Source: Lachnospiraceae bacterium (GTDB lineage Bacteria > Bacillota > Clostridia > Lachnospirales > Lachnospiraceae). Taken from it: 64,000 nt of DNA. A program made the position numbers and the translations under genes. The stretch covers positions 1-64,000 of the forward strand of contig QXWO01000005.1 of NCBI GenBank assembly GCA_009911035.1. The letters are read 5' to 3'. The notes under the pieces were generated by a model. That model did not search any database. It had not been told where the DNA came from and saw only the letters and a program-made list of their open reading frames with translations. Shown in pieces: positions 9,462 through 17,735 of this stretch (position 1 is its first letter; each line of letters begins with the position of its first letter).

Positions 9462-10409
9462 TCAATCAAGCTGAATCGTAGGATCTGCCAGTGCATACAA
9501 AATATCGGTAATAAGATTGGCCGACAGGACAACAATTGCCGACAGCAGGCACACACCCATAATAACAGGATAGTCTCTGCTGGTAATTGCGCTCATTGTC
9601 ATAAGCCCCAGACCGGGCCAGGAAAACACCTGCTCAATAATAACTGCGCCGCCGAACAATACAGGTATCTCCATACCGATCACGGTAACAATAGGCACCA
9701 AAGCATTGCGGAGTGCATGTTTATTAATCACCTTAAAGCGCCCGATGCCTTTTGCCCGGGCCGTGCGCAGATAATCCTGATGGAGGATCTCCAGAACTGC
9801 GCTTCTTATATATCTAATATTGCTGCCTGCCATGGAAGTGGCAAGCACAATTACAGGCATAATCATGTGTCGGGCCGTATCGGCAAAGCCTCCCTCTGTT
9901 CCCAGCGTATTCATTCCGCTGGAAGGAAGCCATCCCAGCTTCACCGTAAAAATATAGATTAGCAGTAAAGATAAAAAGAAACCTGGAATACTGCTTCCTA
10001 AAAAGGAAAACGTCACCACCGCATAGTCCCCTTTGGAATACTGGTGGATGGCGCTGTAAATTCCTGCCGGAACTGCCATAAGAAGACTGACGGCCAGAGA
10101 GGCTCCCATAAGAAGAAGGGTAGGTCCTAAGTGGCTTCGTATCATCTCGCTGACGGGCTGGTAAGATTTAATGGAATAGCCCATATTCCCGTGAAGGAGC
10201 TGCTCCAGCCAGATAAAATACTGGATGTAAAATGGCTTATCCAGCCCCAGGGCTATTTTCTTGGCTTCTAAAGCCGCCTCCGACACCCTTGGTCCTTTCA
10301 GCATTTCCAAAGGACTTCCAGCCATACACATAATCGCATAATCTATGATCGTAATGCCAATCAGCACAGGTATGGCAATTAAGATTCTTTTTATAATATA
10401 CTTAGACAA
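9462..10409 (-). CDS. Oligopeptide ABC transporter permease (OppB/DppB type)
   Basis: Inner-membrane permease (315 aa) pairing with the OppC-type protein. It has the family N-terminus YIIKRILIAIPVLIGITII as first membrane helix, a large periplasmic-side loop, and the cytoplasmic EAA loop around YLRTARAKGIGRFKVINKHA near residue 215. Its length is normal. The start codon is TTG at 10407-10409, which overlaps the end of the upstream ATPase gene by 8 nt, so translation is probably coupled. No later ATG would retain the first membrane helix. Confidence 0.88.
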   Translation of the reverse strand: MSKYIIKRILIAIPVLIGITIIDYAIMCMAGSPLEMLKGPRVSEAALEAKKIALGLDKPFYIQYFIWLEQLLHGNMGYSIKSYQPVSEMIRSHLGPTLLLMGASLAVSLLMAVPAGIYSAIHQYSKGDYAVVTFSFLGSSIPGFFLSLLLIYIFTVKLGWLPSSGMNTLGTEGGFADTARHMIMPVIVLATSMAGSNIRYIRSAVLEILHQDYLRTARAKGIGRFKVINKHALRNALVPIVTVIGMEIPVLFGGAVIIEQVFSWPGLGLMTMSAITSRDYPVIMGVCLLSAIVVLSANLITDILYALADPTIQLD

Positions 10410-11418
10410 TATCCTGTCCCCCCTTATCCTGCATCACAATCGGACAGGCCGCATAATGCCCGTTTCCAGCCTTCTCTCCAGTCAGCTCCGGCTCCTTTTG
10501 CCTGCACATATCTGCAGCATAAGGACATCTCAAATGAAAGCGGCATCCTTCTGGCGGGTGGACGCTGTCCCCTATTTCACCCTGCAGTAAATCACGCTTC
10601 TTTTGTTTCTCCTCCGGGTCAGGAACAGGCACTGCATCTAAAAGGGCTTTTGTATAAGGATGCACCGGATGATTAAATATCTCTTTTGCCTCCCCCATTT
10701 CCACGATTTTCCCCAGATACATGACCGCAACTCTGCTGCTGACATAATTGACCGCTCCCAGTCCGTGTCCTACGAAAAGAAGGGTAAGGTTAAGTTCCTT
10801 CTGGAGGCTCTTTAACAAATTCAGTATCTGCGCCTGTATTGATACATCCAGCGCACTTACCGGCTCGTCACAGACAATAAACCTGGGATTTAAAGACAAG
10901 GCTTTGGCAATTCCAATTCTCTGTCTCTGCCCCCCGGAAAACTCATGGGGATACCTGCCAAGGACATTTCTCGAAAGCCCTACCATATCCAGAATCTTCA
11001 AAATATCCTTTTCCACTGTTCCCTTTGTAGATATCCTGTGATACAGCATGGGCTGGGCCAGAATTTCAAATATATGCTTTCTGGGATTTAAGGAAGAATA
11101 GGGGTCCTGAAACACCATCTGTAACTGGGTTCTGATTCTTTTCATGTCCCTTCTTCCCAGTAAAGACAAATCCTTCCCTTCATAAAGAATCCTGCCGCCC
11201 ACAGGTTTTTCCAGCCCCACCAGTCCTCTGCCGATGGTGGACTTGCCACACCCTGACTCACCAACCAGACCTAACGTCTCACCTTCCATAATAGAAAAGC
11301 TGATACCGTCAACTGCCCGGATAAATCCGGTGGTATGGCTGATGATCCCGCCCTTGACGGGATAGTACATTTTCAAATCTTCCACCTGAATCAAAGGGGT
11401 ATTTCTGCTGTCCTTCAT
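10402..11418 (-). CDS. Oligopeptide ABC transporter ATPase (OppF/DppF type)
   Basis: Cytoplasmic ATPase of the peptide importer (338 aa). It has Walker A GESGCGKST, the Q-loop QMVFQDPYSSLNPR, signature FSGGQRQRIGIAKAL, Walker B FIVCDEPVSALDVS and the H-loop. The C-terminal oligopeptide/dipeptide extension contains cysteines in CRFHLRCPYAADMC, a motif that in some family members binds an iron-sulfur cluster. ATG 11418 overlaps the stop of the preceding ATPase gene by 4 nt (ATGA) and has AAGGGGG 8 nt upstream. The longer reading starting at 11451 is therefore unlikely. Confidence 0.92.
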   Translation of the reverse strand: MKDSRNTPLIQVEDLKMYYPVKGGIISHTTGFIRAVDGISFSIMEGETLGLVGESGCGKSTIGRGLVGLEKPVGGRILYEGKDLSLLGRRDMKRIRTQLQMVFQDPYSSLNPRKHIFEILAQPMLYHRISTKGTVEKDILKILDMVGLSRNVLGRYPHEFSGGQRQRIGIAKALSLNPRFIVCDEPVSALDVSIQAQILNLLKSLQKELNLTLLFVGHGLGAVNYVSSRVAVMYLGKIVEMGEAKEIFNHPVHPYTKALLDAVPVPDPEEKQKKRDLLQGEIGDSVHPPEGCRFHLRCPYAADMCRQKEPELTGEKAGNGHYAACPIVMQDKGGQDIV

Positions 11419-12395
11419 ATGGGTATTCCCCCTTCCTTCATCACCACGCATCTGGCCCTGTGGCCCGGACCAAACTCATAATCTTTCTGTGGACTGGCGC
11501 ACTCCGGTTTCCGGTACCGGCACCTGTCTGCAAAGCGGCATCCTGTCATATCATCGTAGTTTTCCGGTACAATGCCTGGAATCGATACAAGCTCTCTTTC
11601 AACCCCGTCCCGTATGGTGGGAACCGTATCCAGAAGCGCCCTTGTATAAGGATGCCTGGGATTGGCAAACAGCTCCCCTGCCGCCGCTTCCTCTATAATC
11701 TGGCCTGCATACATGACCAGTACCCGGTCCGCCATATTGGCTACCAGCCCGATATCATGGGTAATCAGTATCATGGACATGCCTGTCTCCTTTTGAAGTT
11801 CCCGCAGCAGTTCCATAATCTGTGCCTGAATTGTCACATCAAGAGCCGTGGTAGGCTCATCTGCGATCAGAAGCTTTGGGTTACAGGAAAGGGCCATGGC
11901 TATCATGACTCTCTGGCGCATACCGCCGGAAAGGGTGTGGGGATACTTTTTCATGACGCCGGCGGCATCCGGCATTCCCACCCTCCTTAAAAGATCCACA
12001 GCCCGCTCCCGGGCTTCTTTCTTTGGTAGATGCATATGTGTCCTGATACTCTCCGTAATCTGGTTTCCTACTGTGAAAACAGGATTTAAGGACGTAAGAG
12101 GGTCCTGAAAAATCATGGTTATCTCATTTCCCCTTATCTGATCCAGTTCCTTTTCTGCCAGGGCAAGGAGGTTCTTACCGTCAAACAGGACAGAGCCGTC
12201 TGTGACGGCCCCGCCCTTTCCTAATAAACCCATAATTGACAGTGATGTTACACTTTTTCCACAGCCAGACTCACCTACAATGCACACCACTTCTTTTTCA
12301 TCCACACGAAAATGAATGTGATCCACACTGACCGTTTTACCGTAATCTCCGGTAAAAGCTGTCGTCAGTCCCTGTACTTCCAATAAATGCGACAT
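11415..12395 (-). CDS. Oligopeptide ABC transporter ATPase (OppD/DppD type)
   Basis: Second cytoplasmic ATPase of the importer (326 aa); it forms a heterodimer with the OppF-type protein. Walker A is GESGCGKSV, the Q-loop MIFQDPLTSLNP, the signature LSGGMRQRVMIAMAL and Walker B LLIADEPTTALDV. The C-terminal extension carries the cysteine motif CRFADRCRYRKPEC. It lies 21 nt after the binding-protein gene. The fusion-free, two-ATPase layout is normal for this family. Confidence 0.92.
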   Translation of the reverse strand: MSHLLEVQGLTTAFTGDYGKTVSVDHIHFRVDEKEVVCIVGESGCGKSVTSLSIMGLLGKGGAVTDGSVLFDGKNLLALAEKELDQIRGNEITMIFQDPLTSLNPVFTVGNQITESIRTHMHLPKKEARERAVDLLRRVGMPDAAGVMKKYPHTLSGGMRQRVMIAMALSCNPKLLIADEPTTALDVTIQAQIMELLRELQKETGMSMILITHDIGLVANMADRVLVMYAGQIIEEAAAGELFANPRHPYTRALLDTVPTIRDGVERELVSIPGIVPENYDDMTGCRFADRCRYRKPECASPQKDYEFGPGHRARCVVMKEGGIPI

Positions 12396-12416
12396 GGCTA
12401 TCCCCCGATATTATGC

Positions 12417-14078
12417 CTATTCTGCGACATCCCAATTCTGCACATTGTTAAAGAATCCATATGCGCTGGGCTGTGCGCCGCTAAGACGCTTGCTCACAGC
12501 TCCCTGTGCGCTGATGATATATGCGGAGAACATGGGTACGTCCTCCTGTACCTTTTTATCTATAATTGAATAAAGTTTTGTTATTTCTTCCATATCACTG
12601 GTATTCTGTGTTCCTGCCAGTGCTTCATTGATTTCCTCATTGGCATAACCAGTCCAGCTTCCTTCTCCGGCAAGAAGCCAGGATACATCCGGGTAAGGAT
12701 CAACCGGGGCGTAAGTGTACTGCACTGCCATGATGTCATAATCTGTGGAACCTGCTATGGTCATAAGGGTTGCCAGATCCACAGTCTGTACCTCCACCTT
12801 GATTCCCACTGCCGCCCACTGCGCCACAAGCACCTGGGCCCCATTGACAAATGTATTGTCTCCGGAATTCACATAAAAACGCAAAGTCTGGCTGCCGTCC
12901 CACCCGGCTTCTTCCAAAAGCGCCTTTGCTTTTTCAGGATCATAGCCAATTGGCTCTATACTCTCATCAAAGAATGGACTTGCTGACGAAAGGAAACCGT
13001 CCACCACTTCTCCATGTCCTTTTAAGAGTTGATCTACAAGCTGCTGTCTGTCAATGGCATAAACAAGTGCCTGCCGCACCCTTGCATCTGGAATATTGGC
13101 CGTCTGGATAAAGGCAGACTGGTTAGTGATGGGTGTACCATATACAGTATCAACATTTTCAAGTGCTTCGATACTGTCAAAATCCTCCTGGGGCACTGCT
13201 GTCATAGTATGGTGGGTGATGTCAATTTCTCCCGACTGCAGTCCCGCATAAATCTGGCTTGCATCTACAATTTTGATATTTAATTTATCGATCTTCGGTG
13301 CGCCTTTCCAGTAATCCGCATTGGCCACATAAGAAATATAATGATTGTTGTCATATTCCATTAAGAAGAAGGGACCGCTGATAACGTCAGGGTTGTTGAA
13401 CCAGTCTGTGGTCAGAAGCTCCTCTTCGCTGAATTTCTCGATCACATGCTTGGGCAGCGTGTGGAAATACCTTGCATATGTGTTCTCAAATGTCGTAAGG
13501 GCCATAGGATACTTGGAAGTAAACTGGACCGTTTTATCATCGATAATCTGGATGCCTGATACGCTTTCCGCTCCTGCTTCCACAAACCCGTCATCTCCTG
13601 TCCCTTCAAATGCATAAAGCATCAAAGTCGTATTATTCACAACAGGACTGGCAAGGCGGCGTACCGTATATTCCAGATCCGCTGCTGTGACCGGCGTGCC
13701 GTCTGACCATGTTGCGGCCTCATCAATATGCACTACAAAATTTATGTTATCTTCTGTAGTGATGGAGTCAGCCAGCATATACTGGAAATTTAAATCCTTA
13801 TCCAGCTCTACCAGCGGAAGAAACATAAGTCCTACTGCATACTTATTGATTTCTGTCTGATCCATCACAAAAGGATTGACACCTCCCAGGGAATCTGTCA
13901 CACCGACATTTACAATCTTTTCCCCTTCTTCGGCCTCCAATGCCGGAGCCTGCTCCGAAACCTCTCCTTCTGTGCTGCCTGTTTCACCGCCTTTATCAGC
14001 ATTGGAGCACCCTGCGGCTGTAAGGGCAAGAGCCAGAACCAGCCCAAGGCTTAAAGCATTTCTAAAAAACTTTTTCAT
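12417..14078 (-). CDS. Oligopeptide ABC transporter substrate-binding lipoprotein
   Basis: Extracytoplasmic solute-binding protein of family 5 (553 aa from the chosen start), tethered to the membrane by lipid at C24 (lipobox TAAGC). The mature N-terminus is acidic and Ser/Glu/Gly-rich. Family features include the ATWSDGTPVTAADLEYTVRR segment typical of OppA/DppA proteins. ATG 14078 is preceded by GGAGGCAGGAATT; the 21 extra upstream residues in the open frame would bury the signal peptide and are rejected. It is the first gene of the operon binding protein, two ATPases, two permeases, amidohydrolase. Peptide specificity is unknown. Confidence 0.92.
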   Translation of the reverse strand: MKKFFRNALSLGLVLALALTAAGCSNADKGGETGSTEGEVSEQAPALEAEEGEKIVNVGVTDSLGGVNPFVMDQTEINKYAVGLMFLPLVELDKDLNFQYMLADSITTEDNINFVVHIDEAATWSDGTPVTAADLEYTVRRLASPVVNNTTLMLYAFEGTGDDGFVEAGAESVSGIQIIDDKTVQFTSKYPMALTTFENTYARYFHTLPKHVIEKFSEEELLTTDWFNNPDVISGPFFLMEYDNNHYISYVANADYWKGAPKIDKLNIKIVDASQIYAGLQSGEIDITHHTMTAVPQEDFDSIEALENVDTVYGTPITNQSAFIQTANIPDARVRQALVYAIDRQQLVDQLLKGHGEVVDGFLSSASPFFDESIEPIGYDPEKAKALLEEAGWDGSQTLRFYVNSGDNTFVNGAQVLVAQWAAVGIKVEVQTVDLATLMTIAGSTDYDIMAVQYTYAPVDPYPDVSWLLAGEGSWTGYANEEINEALAGTQNTSDMEEITKLYSIIDKKVQEDVPMFSAYIISAQGAVSKRLSGAQPSAYGFFNNVQNWDVAE

Positions 14079-14103
14079 AATTCCTGCCTCCAAAAACATA
14101 TGC

Positions 14104-14135
14104 TGCCACGCTTTGCGGGCCAGCTTATTGTAATA
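14104..14135 (+). repeat. Dispersed intergenic repeat, copy 3 (in opp leader)
   Basis: The 32-bp copy reads TGCCACGCTTTGCGGG then CCAGCTTATTGTAATA. It lies inside the 5' leader of the peptide-transporter operon, between its promoter (14205-14233) and the start codon at 14078, so it is transcribed in antisense orientation relative to the reading given here. Confidence 0.7.
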
Positions 14136-14204
14136 CAGCATCCGGCATCCTGGCGCATGTGCGGAAGGCCCTGACGCGCGATGCAGATTATTAATAGTTG
14201 GTTC

Positions 14205-14233
14205 ATTATACTGTCAGTCACTTGAAATGTCAA
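14205..14233 (-). promoter_or_regulatory. Sigma-A promoter of the opp operon
   Basis: On the minus strand TTGACA (14228-14233) and TATAAT (14205-14210) are both perfect consensus boxes 17 bp apart. Transcription would start near 14198, giving a leader of about 120 nt that contains one copy of the dispersed repeat. This should be a strong promoter. Confidence 0.85.
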
Positions 14234-14273
14234 TATTCTCCATGCATAAAATTAACAAATATCAAAAAAAAAT

Positions 14274-15215
14274 TTAATTATTACTAAACAAAGGTGTAGA
14301 TAAATATCTGTCCCCTGAATCTGGCAGCAGAACCACAATATTTTTCCCCGCATTTTCAGGGCGCTTTGCCAGTATTAAGGCCGCTTTCAGGGCCGCTCCT
14401 GAAGAAATCCCCACCAATATGCCCTCGCTCACTGCAAAAGCCTTCCCTTCCGCAAAGGCATCTTCGTTTTCTATTGCAATAATCTCGTCATATACCCCGG
14501 TGTTCAGGGCTTCCGGCACAAATCCTGCCCCTATTCCCTGAATCTTGTGGGAACCTGCTGCCCCCTTCGAGAGAACCGGACTGGAAGCCGGCTCCACCGC
14601 AATAACCTTTATAGCCGGATTCTTTGATTTCAAATATTCGCCTACCCCGGTGATCGTTCCGCCGGTTCCTACCCCTGCCACAAAAATATCCACCCTGCCC
14701 TGTGTCTGTTCCCAGATTTCAGGTCCGGTTGTTTCTCTGTGTGCCCGGGGATTTGCAGGATTTACAAACTGCCCCAGTATTACAGCCCCGGGAATGGATG
14801 CCTGAAGCTCCTTTGCTTTCTCAATGGCGCCCGTCATTCCCTTTGCGCCTTCCGTAAGCACAAGCTGCGCTCCATAAGCTGCAAGGAGGTTCCTTCTTTC
14901 AACACTCATGGTATCCGGCAGTGTCAGTATGGCCCGGTATCCCTTTGCAGCCGCCACCATAGCCAGCCCGATTCCCGTATTCCCGGATGTAGGTTCAATG
15001 ATCGAAGCCCCCGGCTTCAATATCCCCTTCGCTTCTGCGTCCTCCACCATGGCAAGGGCAATACGGTCCTTGGCTGATCCTGCCGGATTTAAGTATTCCA
15101 GCTTGGCAAGAATCGACACCCCTTGTGCTTTTTGCGCCTCTGCCCCATAACGGTTCAGCCTTAAAACAGGCGTCCCTCCAATCAGTTCCAATGCACTTTC
15201 CTTGATTCCGCTCAT
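14274..15215 (-). CDS. cysK: Cysteine synthase A (O-acetylserine sulfhydrylase)
   Basis: PLP-dependent enzyme (313 aa) that makes cysteine from O-acetylserine and sulfide in the cytoplasm. The PLP lysine lies in [12 protein letters not shown], the substrate loop is [12 protein letters not shown], and the phosphate-binding glycine loop [12 protein letters not shown] is intact. [10 protein letters not shown] is characteristic of CysK. Length is normal. It is an isolated gene: no serine acetyltransferase is nearby, and I see no T-box or S-box leader upstream. The ATG has AGGAGG within TTAGGAGGTAAATT upstream. Confidence 0.94.
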   Translation of the reverse strand: MSGIKESALELIGGTPVLRLNRYGAEAQKAQGVSILAKLEYLNPAGSAKDRIALAMVEDAEAKGILKPGASIIEPTSGNTGIGLAMVAAAKGYRAILTLPDTMSVERRNLLAAYGAQLVLTEGAKGMTGAIEKAKELQASIPGAVILGQFVNPANPRAHRETTGPEIWEQTQGRVDIFVAGVGTGGTITGVGEYLKSKNPAIKVIAVEPASSPVLSKGAAGSHKIQGIGAGFVPEALNTGVYDEIIAIENEDAFAEGKAFAVSEGILVGISSGAALKAALILAKRPENAGKNIVVLLPDSGDRYLSTPLFSNN

Positions 15216-15349
15216 AATTTACCTCCTAAATGTTTTGTGATATCCTGCTTAGCTATTATATCATCTATTTCCTACTTTATTAGTATGAATTATATGTTTT
15301 CCATTATATTCCCTTTGCCTGCTGCTGTCAAATATATTCCTCTCCATTC

Positions 15350-15378
15350 TTGACAAATAACCAAAACAGCGGTATATT
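15350..15378 (+). promoter_or_regulatory. Sigma-A promoter of the C39-like gene
   Basis: TTGACA (15350-15355) and TATATT (15373-15378) are spaced by 17 bp. The predicted start near 15385 gives a 75-nt leader before the ATG at 15462. Confidence 0.78.
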
Positions 15379-15461
15379 ACAATCACTTTGCACCATACAA
15401 TTATAAGGCGGAACCCACCCGCTGTATAATCATAAACGACTATTTAGTCCCGGAGTACGCC

Positions 15462-16076
15462 ATGAAGAATTTATTAAATTACCAGACATCTGAATATGAC
15501 TGCGGACCTGTAACCGTTCTCAACGGCATCCGCTACCTTTTTGACCGGGAGGAGATTTATCCCGATATTGTCAAATTTATCATGCTCTACTGCATGGATA
15601 CTTATAATGAAGCGGGCGAGTTGTGTAAGCGCGGCACCTCAAAAGCCGCCATGAATTTTATTACCTGCTGGCTCAACCACTTCGGCCAGGTCAAGAATTT
15701 TCCCATCCACTGTGAACATTATGTGGGCAAAGATGTTGTCATCGCACCGGGAAGTCCTGTTACCGAGGCTCTTGAAAAGGGCGGCGTTGTTCTGGTTTAC
15801 CTGTTCCTGGAAGTAGGGCATTATGTACTTCTGACAGGAATAGAGGGGGACCGGGTTCTTATGTTTGATCCCTTTTACGAGGAAGAAGACGACCCGGAAC
15901 TTGATGAGGAATACGCTACCGACGAAATCCGTTTCATAAATGACCAGCCTAAAAAAGCAAACCGTTCCGTTGCCATAGAGCGCTTAAACCGCACTACCAA
16001 AGATTATTATGAAATGGGGGATTTTTCCTGCCGGGAAGCTCTCACCATGTTTAACACCAGTATTTCTCCAGTATAA
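15462..16076 (+). CDS. C39-like papain-fold cysteine protease
   Basis: A 204-residue stand-alone protein with the layout of a C39-like peptidase. C14 in the YDCGP motif, H120 in EVGHYVLLTG and D136 in LMFDPF make a plausible Cys-His-Asp triad. It has no signal peptide or transporter fusion, so it would act in the cytoplasm. Bacteriocin-type C39 domains usually process leader peptides of exported peptides, but no precursor or transporter lies beside this gene. The start has only a weak CGGAG ribosome site. It is followed at once by a strong terminator, so it is monocistronic. The substrate is unknown, and a non-proteolytic papain-fold role is possible. Confidence 0.75.
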   Translation: MKNLLNYQTSEYDCGPVTVLNGIRYLFDREEIYPDIVKFIMLYCMDTYNEAGELCKRGTSKAAMNFITCWLNHFGQVKNFPIHCEHYVGKDVVIAPGSPVTEALEKGGVVLVYLFLEVGHYVLLTGIEGDRVLMFDPFYEEEDDPELDEEYATDEIRFINDQPKKANRSVAIERLNRTTKDYYEMGDFSCREALTMFNTSISPV

Positions 16077-16112
16077 AAGTCCGGCGTTTCTTTACCTTGC
16101 CGGACTTTTCTG
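16077..16112 (+). terminator. Terminator of the C39-like gene
   Basis: AAGTCCGGC (16077-16085) pairs with GCCGGACTT (16099-16107) and runs into TTTTCT. It begins at the stop codon of the protease gene and may also serve spoVT from the other side. Confidence 0.85.
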
Positions 16113-16135
16113 AACAGTCATAATTTTTTCCATAT

Positions 16136-16681
16136 TTACTGCTCCATCTGCCTTCCCAAGAACCCTGCGGCAGACTGTATCAGTTTCTGTTCCACTTCAC
16201 CCATCTTGCCTTTTTCCCCATTGTCAATCAATACAACCCCGCCAATCATATCTCCTTCGCAGATAATAGGGCTGATTGCCTCCTGCTGGAATTCGTCGGT
16301 CACATCCTGGGTAATAGGTATAAAATTTGAATCGTCCTTTGACGCAATCAGCATTTCCCTTTTGTTCAGCTTATCCTCCAGCTCTTTGCTGATGGACTTG
16401 CCCAGAATGCTTTTAAATCCTCCCGACACCGCTATGAACTGATCCCGGTCTGCAATCAGCGCTGTCCGTCCCGATACTTGTGAAAGGCTCTCCGCATACT
16501 GCTTTGCAAATGTATTCATCTCGCCAATAGGAGAATACTTTTTTAATATGATCTCGCCTTCCCTGTCGGTGAATATTTCAAGCGGGTCGCTCTCCCTTAT
16601 CCGAAGAGTCCGTCTGATTTCTTTTGGTATGACTATACGGCCTAAATCGTCTATCCTTCTGACAATGCCTGTTGCTTTCAT
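16136..16681 (-). CDS. spoVT: Stage V sporulation protein T, AbrB-type regulator
   Basis: DNA-binding transition-state regulator of forespore genes (181 aa, the standard length). The N-terminal ~50 residues are the swapped-hairpin AbrB domain (MKATGIVRRIDDLGRIVIP, then RRTLRIRESDPLEIF). The remainder is a GAF-like C-terminal domain. In Bacillus it modulates sigma-G-dependent genes; it marks this organism as a spore former. The ATG follows GGAGG with appropriate spacing. No sigma-G promoter was clear in the upstream 100 bp. Confidence 0.95.
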   Translation of the reverse strand: MKATGIVRRIDDLGRIVIPKEIRRTLRIRESDPLEIFTDREGEIILKKYSPIGEMNTFAKQYAESLSQVSGRTALIADRDQFIAVSGGFKSILGKSISKELEDKLNKREMLIASKDDSNFIPITQDVTDEFQQEAISPIICEGDMIGGVVLIDNGEKGKMGEVEQKLIQSAAGFLGRQMEQ

Positions 16682-16785
16682 TTATTACTTCCTCCATTTC
16701 CACTTGTATATCCCCTGCTTCGCATTGGTCATGGAGTTATTATCTGTAAAAAATGGAGAATTATTCTGTCCATTCATGTTTTTTC

Positions 16786-17709
16786 TCAATCCACGCCTTC
16801 ACCGTCAAAGGCAGGTATAAAGCTTTCCTTCGCCGTACCGTCTTCCTGTATAAAGGCATTTCTTACCCCCAGCCCGATGGCGTAATCCACCACATCTTCA
16901 TATTCCCTTTTCGTAACCTTACGGCCAAGACTTCCAAATTCCGATTTCCCCTTCACCCGCTCCAAAGGCGTATACTGGTTCATAAGACTTAGAAAAACAT
17001 TATCTTTATAAGTCTCATATACATAAGAAATGACATTTTTTGCATTCTTCTTATGTCCCGGAAGAAGCAGGTGCCTTACGATAACACCCCCCTGCATCAT
17101 CCCTTCTTTGTCAAAAACAGGTCTTCCTGCCGCCTTTACCATCTCTCCAAGAGCTGCCTTCGCCGCCTTAGGGTAATCCGGCGCAGAAGAATACCGCCGG
17201 GCAGTCTCCCCGTCCATATACTTAAAATCTGTCAAAAAAATATCTATAATTCCCGACAGGTTTCTTATTACCTCACTTTTTTCATAGCCACTTCCATTGT
17301 ATACTACCGGAATCACAAGTCCTTTCTGCTTTGCATCCAGCACAGCCTGCGCTATTGCGATCACGTGATGCCCCGGCGTTACCAGATTGATATTGGCGGC
17401 CCCCTTATCCTGCAGCCTTAAGAAAATTTCCCCAAGCTTCTTTATGGAAACTTCCTTCCCTACAGGAACTTTGTTTGCAATTTCATAATTCTGGCAGTAA
17501 ACGCATCTTAGATTACAGCCTGTAAAAAATACGGTTCCCGAGCCTTTTTCCCCTGATATGCAGGGCTCCTCCCACATATGAAGGGCCGCCCTTGCCACAA
17601 ACATCCGGTTGTCCGACAGACAGTACCCTATTTGTCCCTTTTCCCGCTGTACCCCGCATTCCCTTGGGCATAAATTACAGGGGCTGTTACACAATCCTTC
17701 CCAGTCCAT
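16786..17709 (-). CDS. Radical SAM protein (PflA-like, COG1313 type)
   Basis: A 307-residue radical S-adenosylmethionine enzyme. The N-terminus has a cysteine cluster (CNLCPRECGV and GYC), and the [4Fe-4S] cluster motif CNLRCVYCQ lies near residue 65. The family is annotated as putative pyruvate formate-lyase activating enzyme, but no glycyl radical enzyme is nearby, and this subgroup has unknown targets. It lies 26 nt downstream of the DUF6056 membrane-protein gene and is probably cotranscribed with it. Start chosen: ATG 17709. Confidence 0.85.
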   Translation of the reverse strand: MDWEGLCNSPCNLCPRECGVQREKGQIGYCLSDNRMFVARAALHMWEEPCISGEKGSGTVFFTGCNLRCVYCQNYEIANKVPVGKEVSIKKLGEIFLRLQDKGAANINLVTPGHHVIAIAQAVLDAKQKGLVIPVVYNGSGYEKSEVIRNLSGIIDIFLTDFKYMDGETARRYSSAPDYPKAAKAALGEMVKAAGRPVFDKEGMMQGGVIVRHLLLPGHKKNAKNVISYVYETYKDNVFLSLMNQYTPLERVKGKSEFGSLGRKVTKREYEDVVDYAIGLGVRNAFIQEDGTAKESFIPAFDGEGVD

Positions 17710-17735
17710 ATACCGCCCCTCCTTCGTACTTATAC

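Noticed and set aside
8764-9474. 236-codon plus-strand frame opposite the OppC-type permease gene
   Set aside because: His/Gln-rich composition typical of the reverse strand of membrane-protein genes; the permease gene is certain.
14079-14141. N-terminal extension of the oligopeptide-binding protein
   Set aside because: It would place 21 residues before a clear lipoprotein signal and overlaps the dispersed repeat copy.
15216-15461. Possible T-box or SAM riboswitch before cysK
   Set aside because: I found no T-box sequence, specifier loop or S-box motif; only an AT-rich region with a promoter for the opposite gene.
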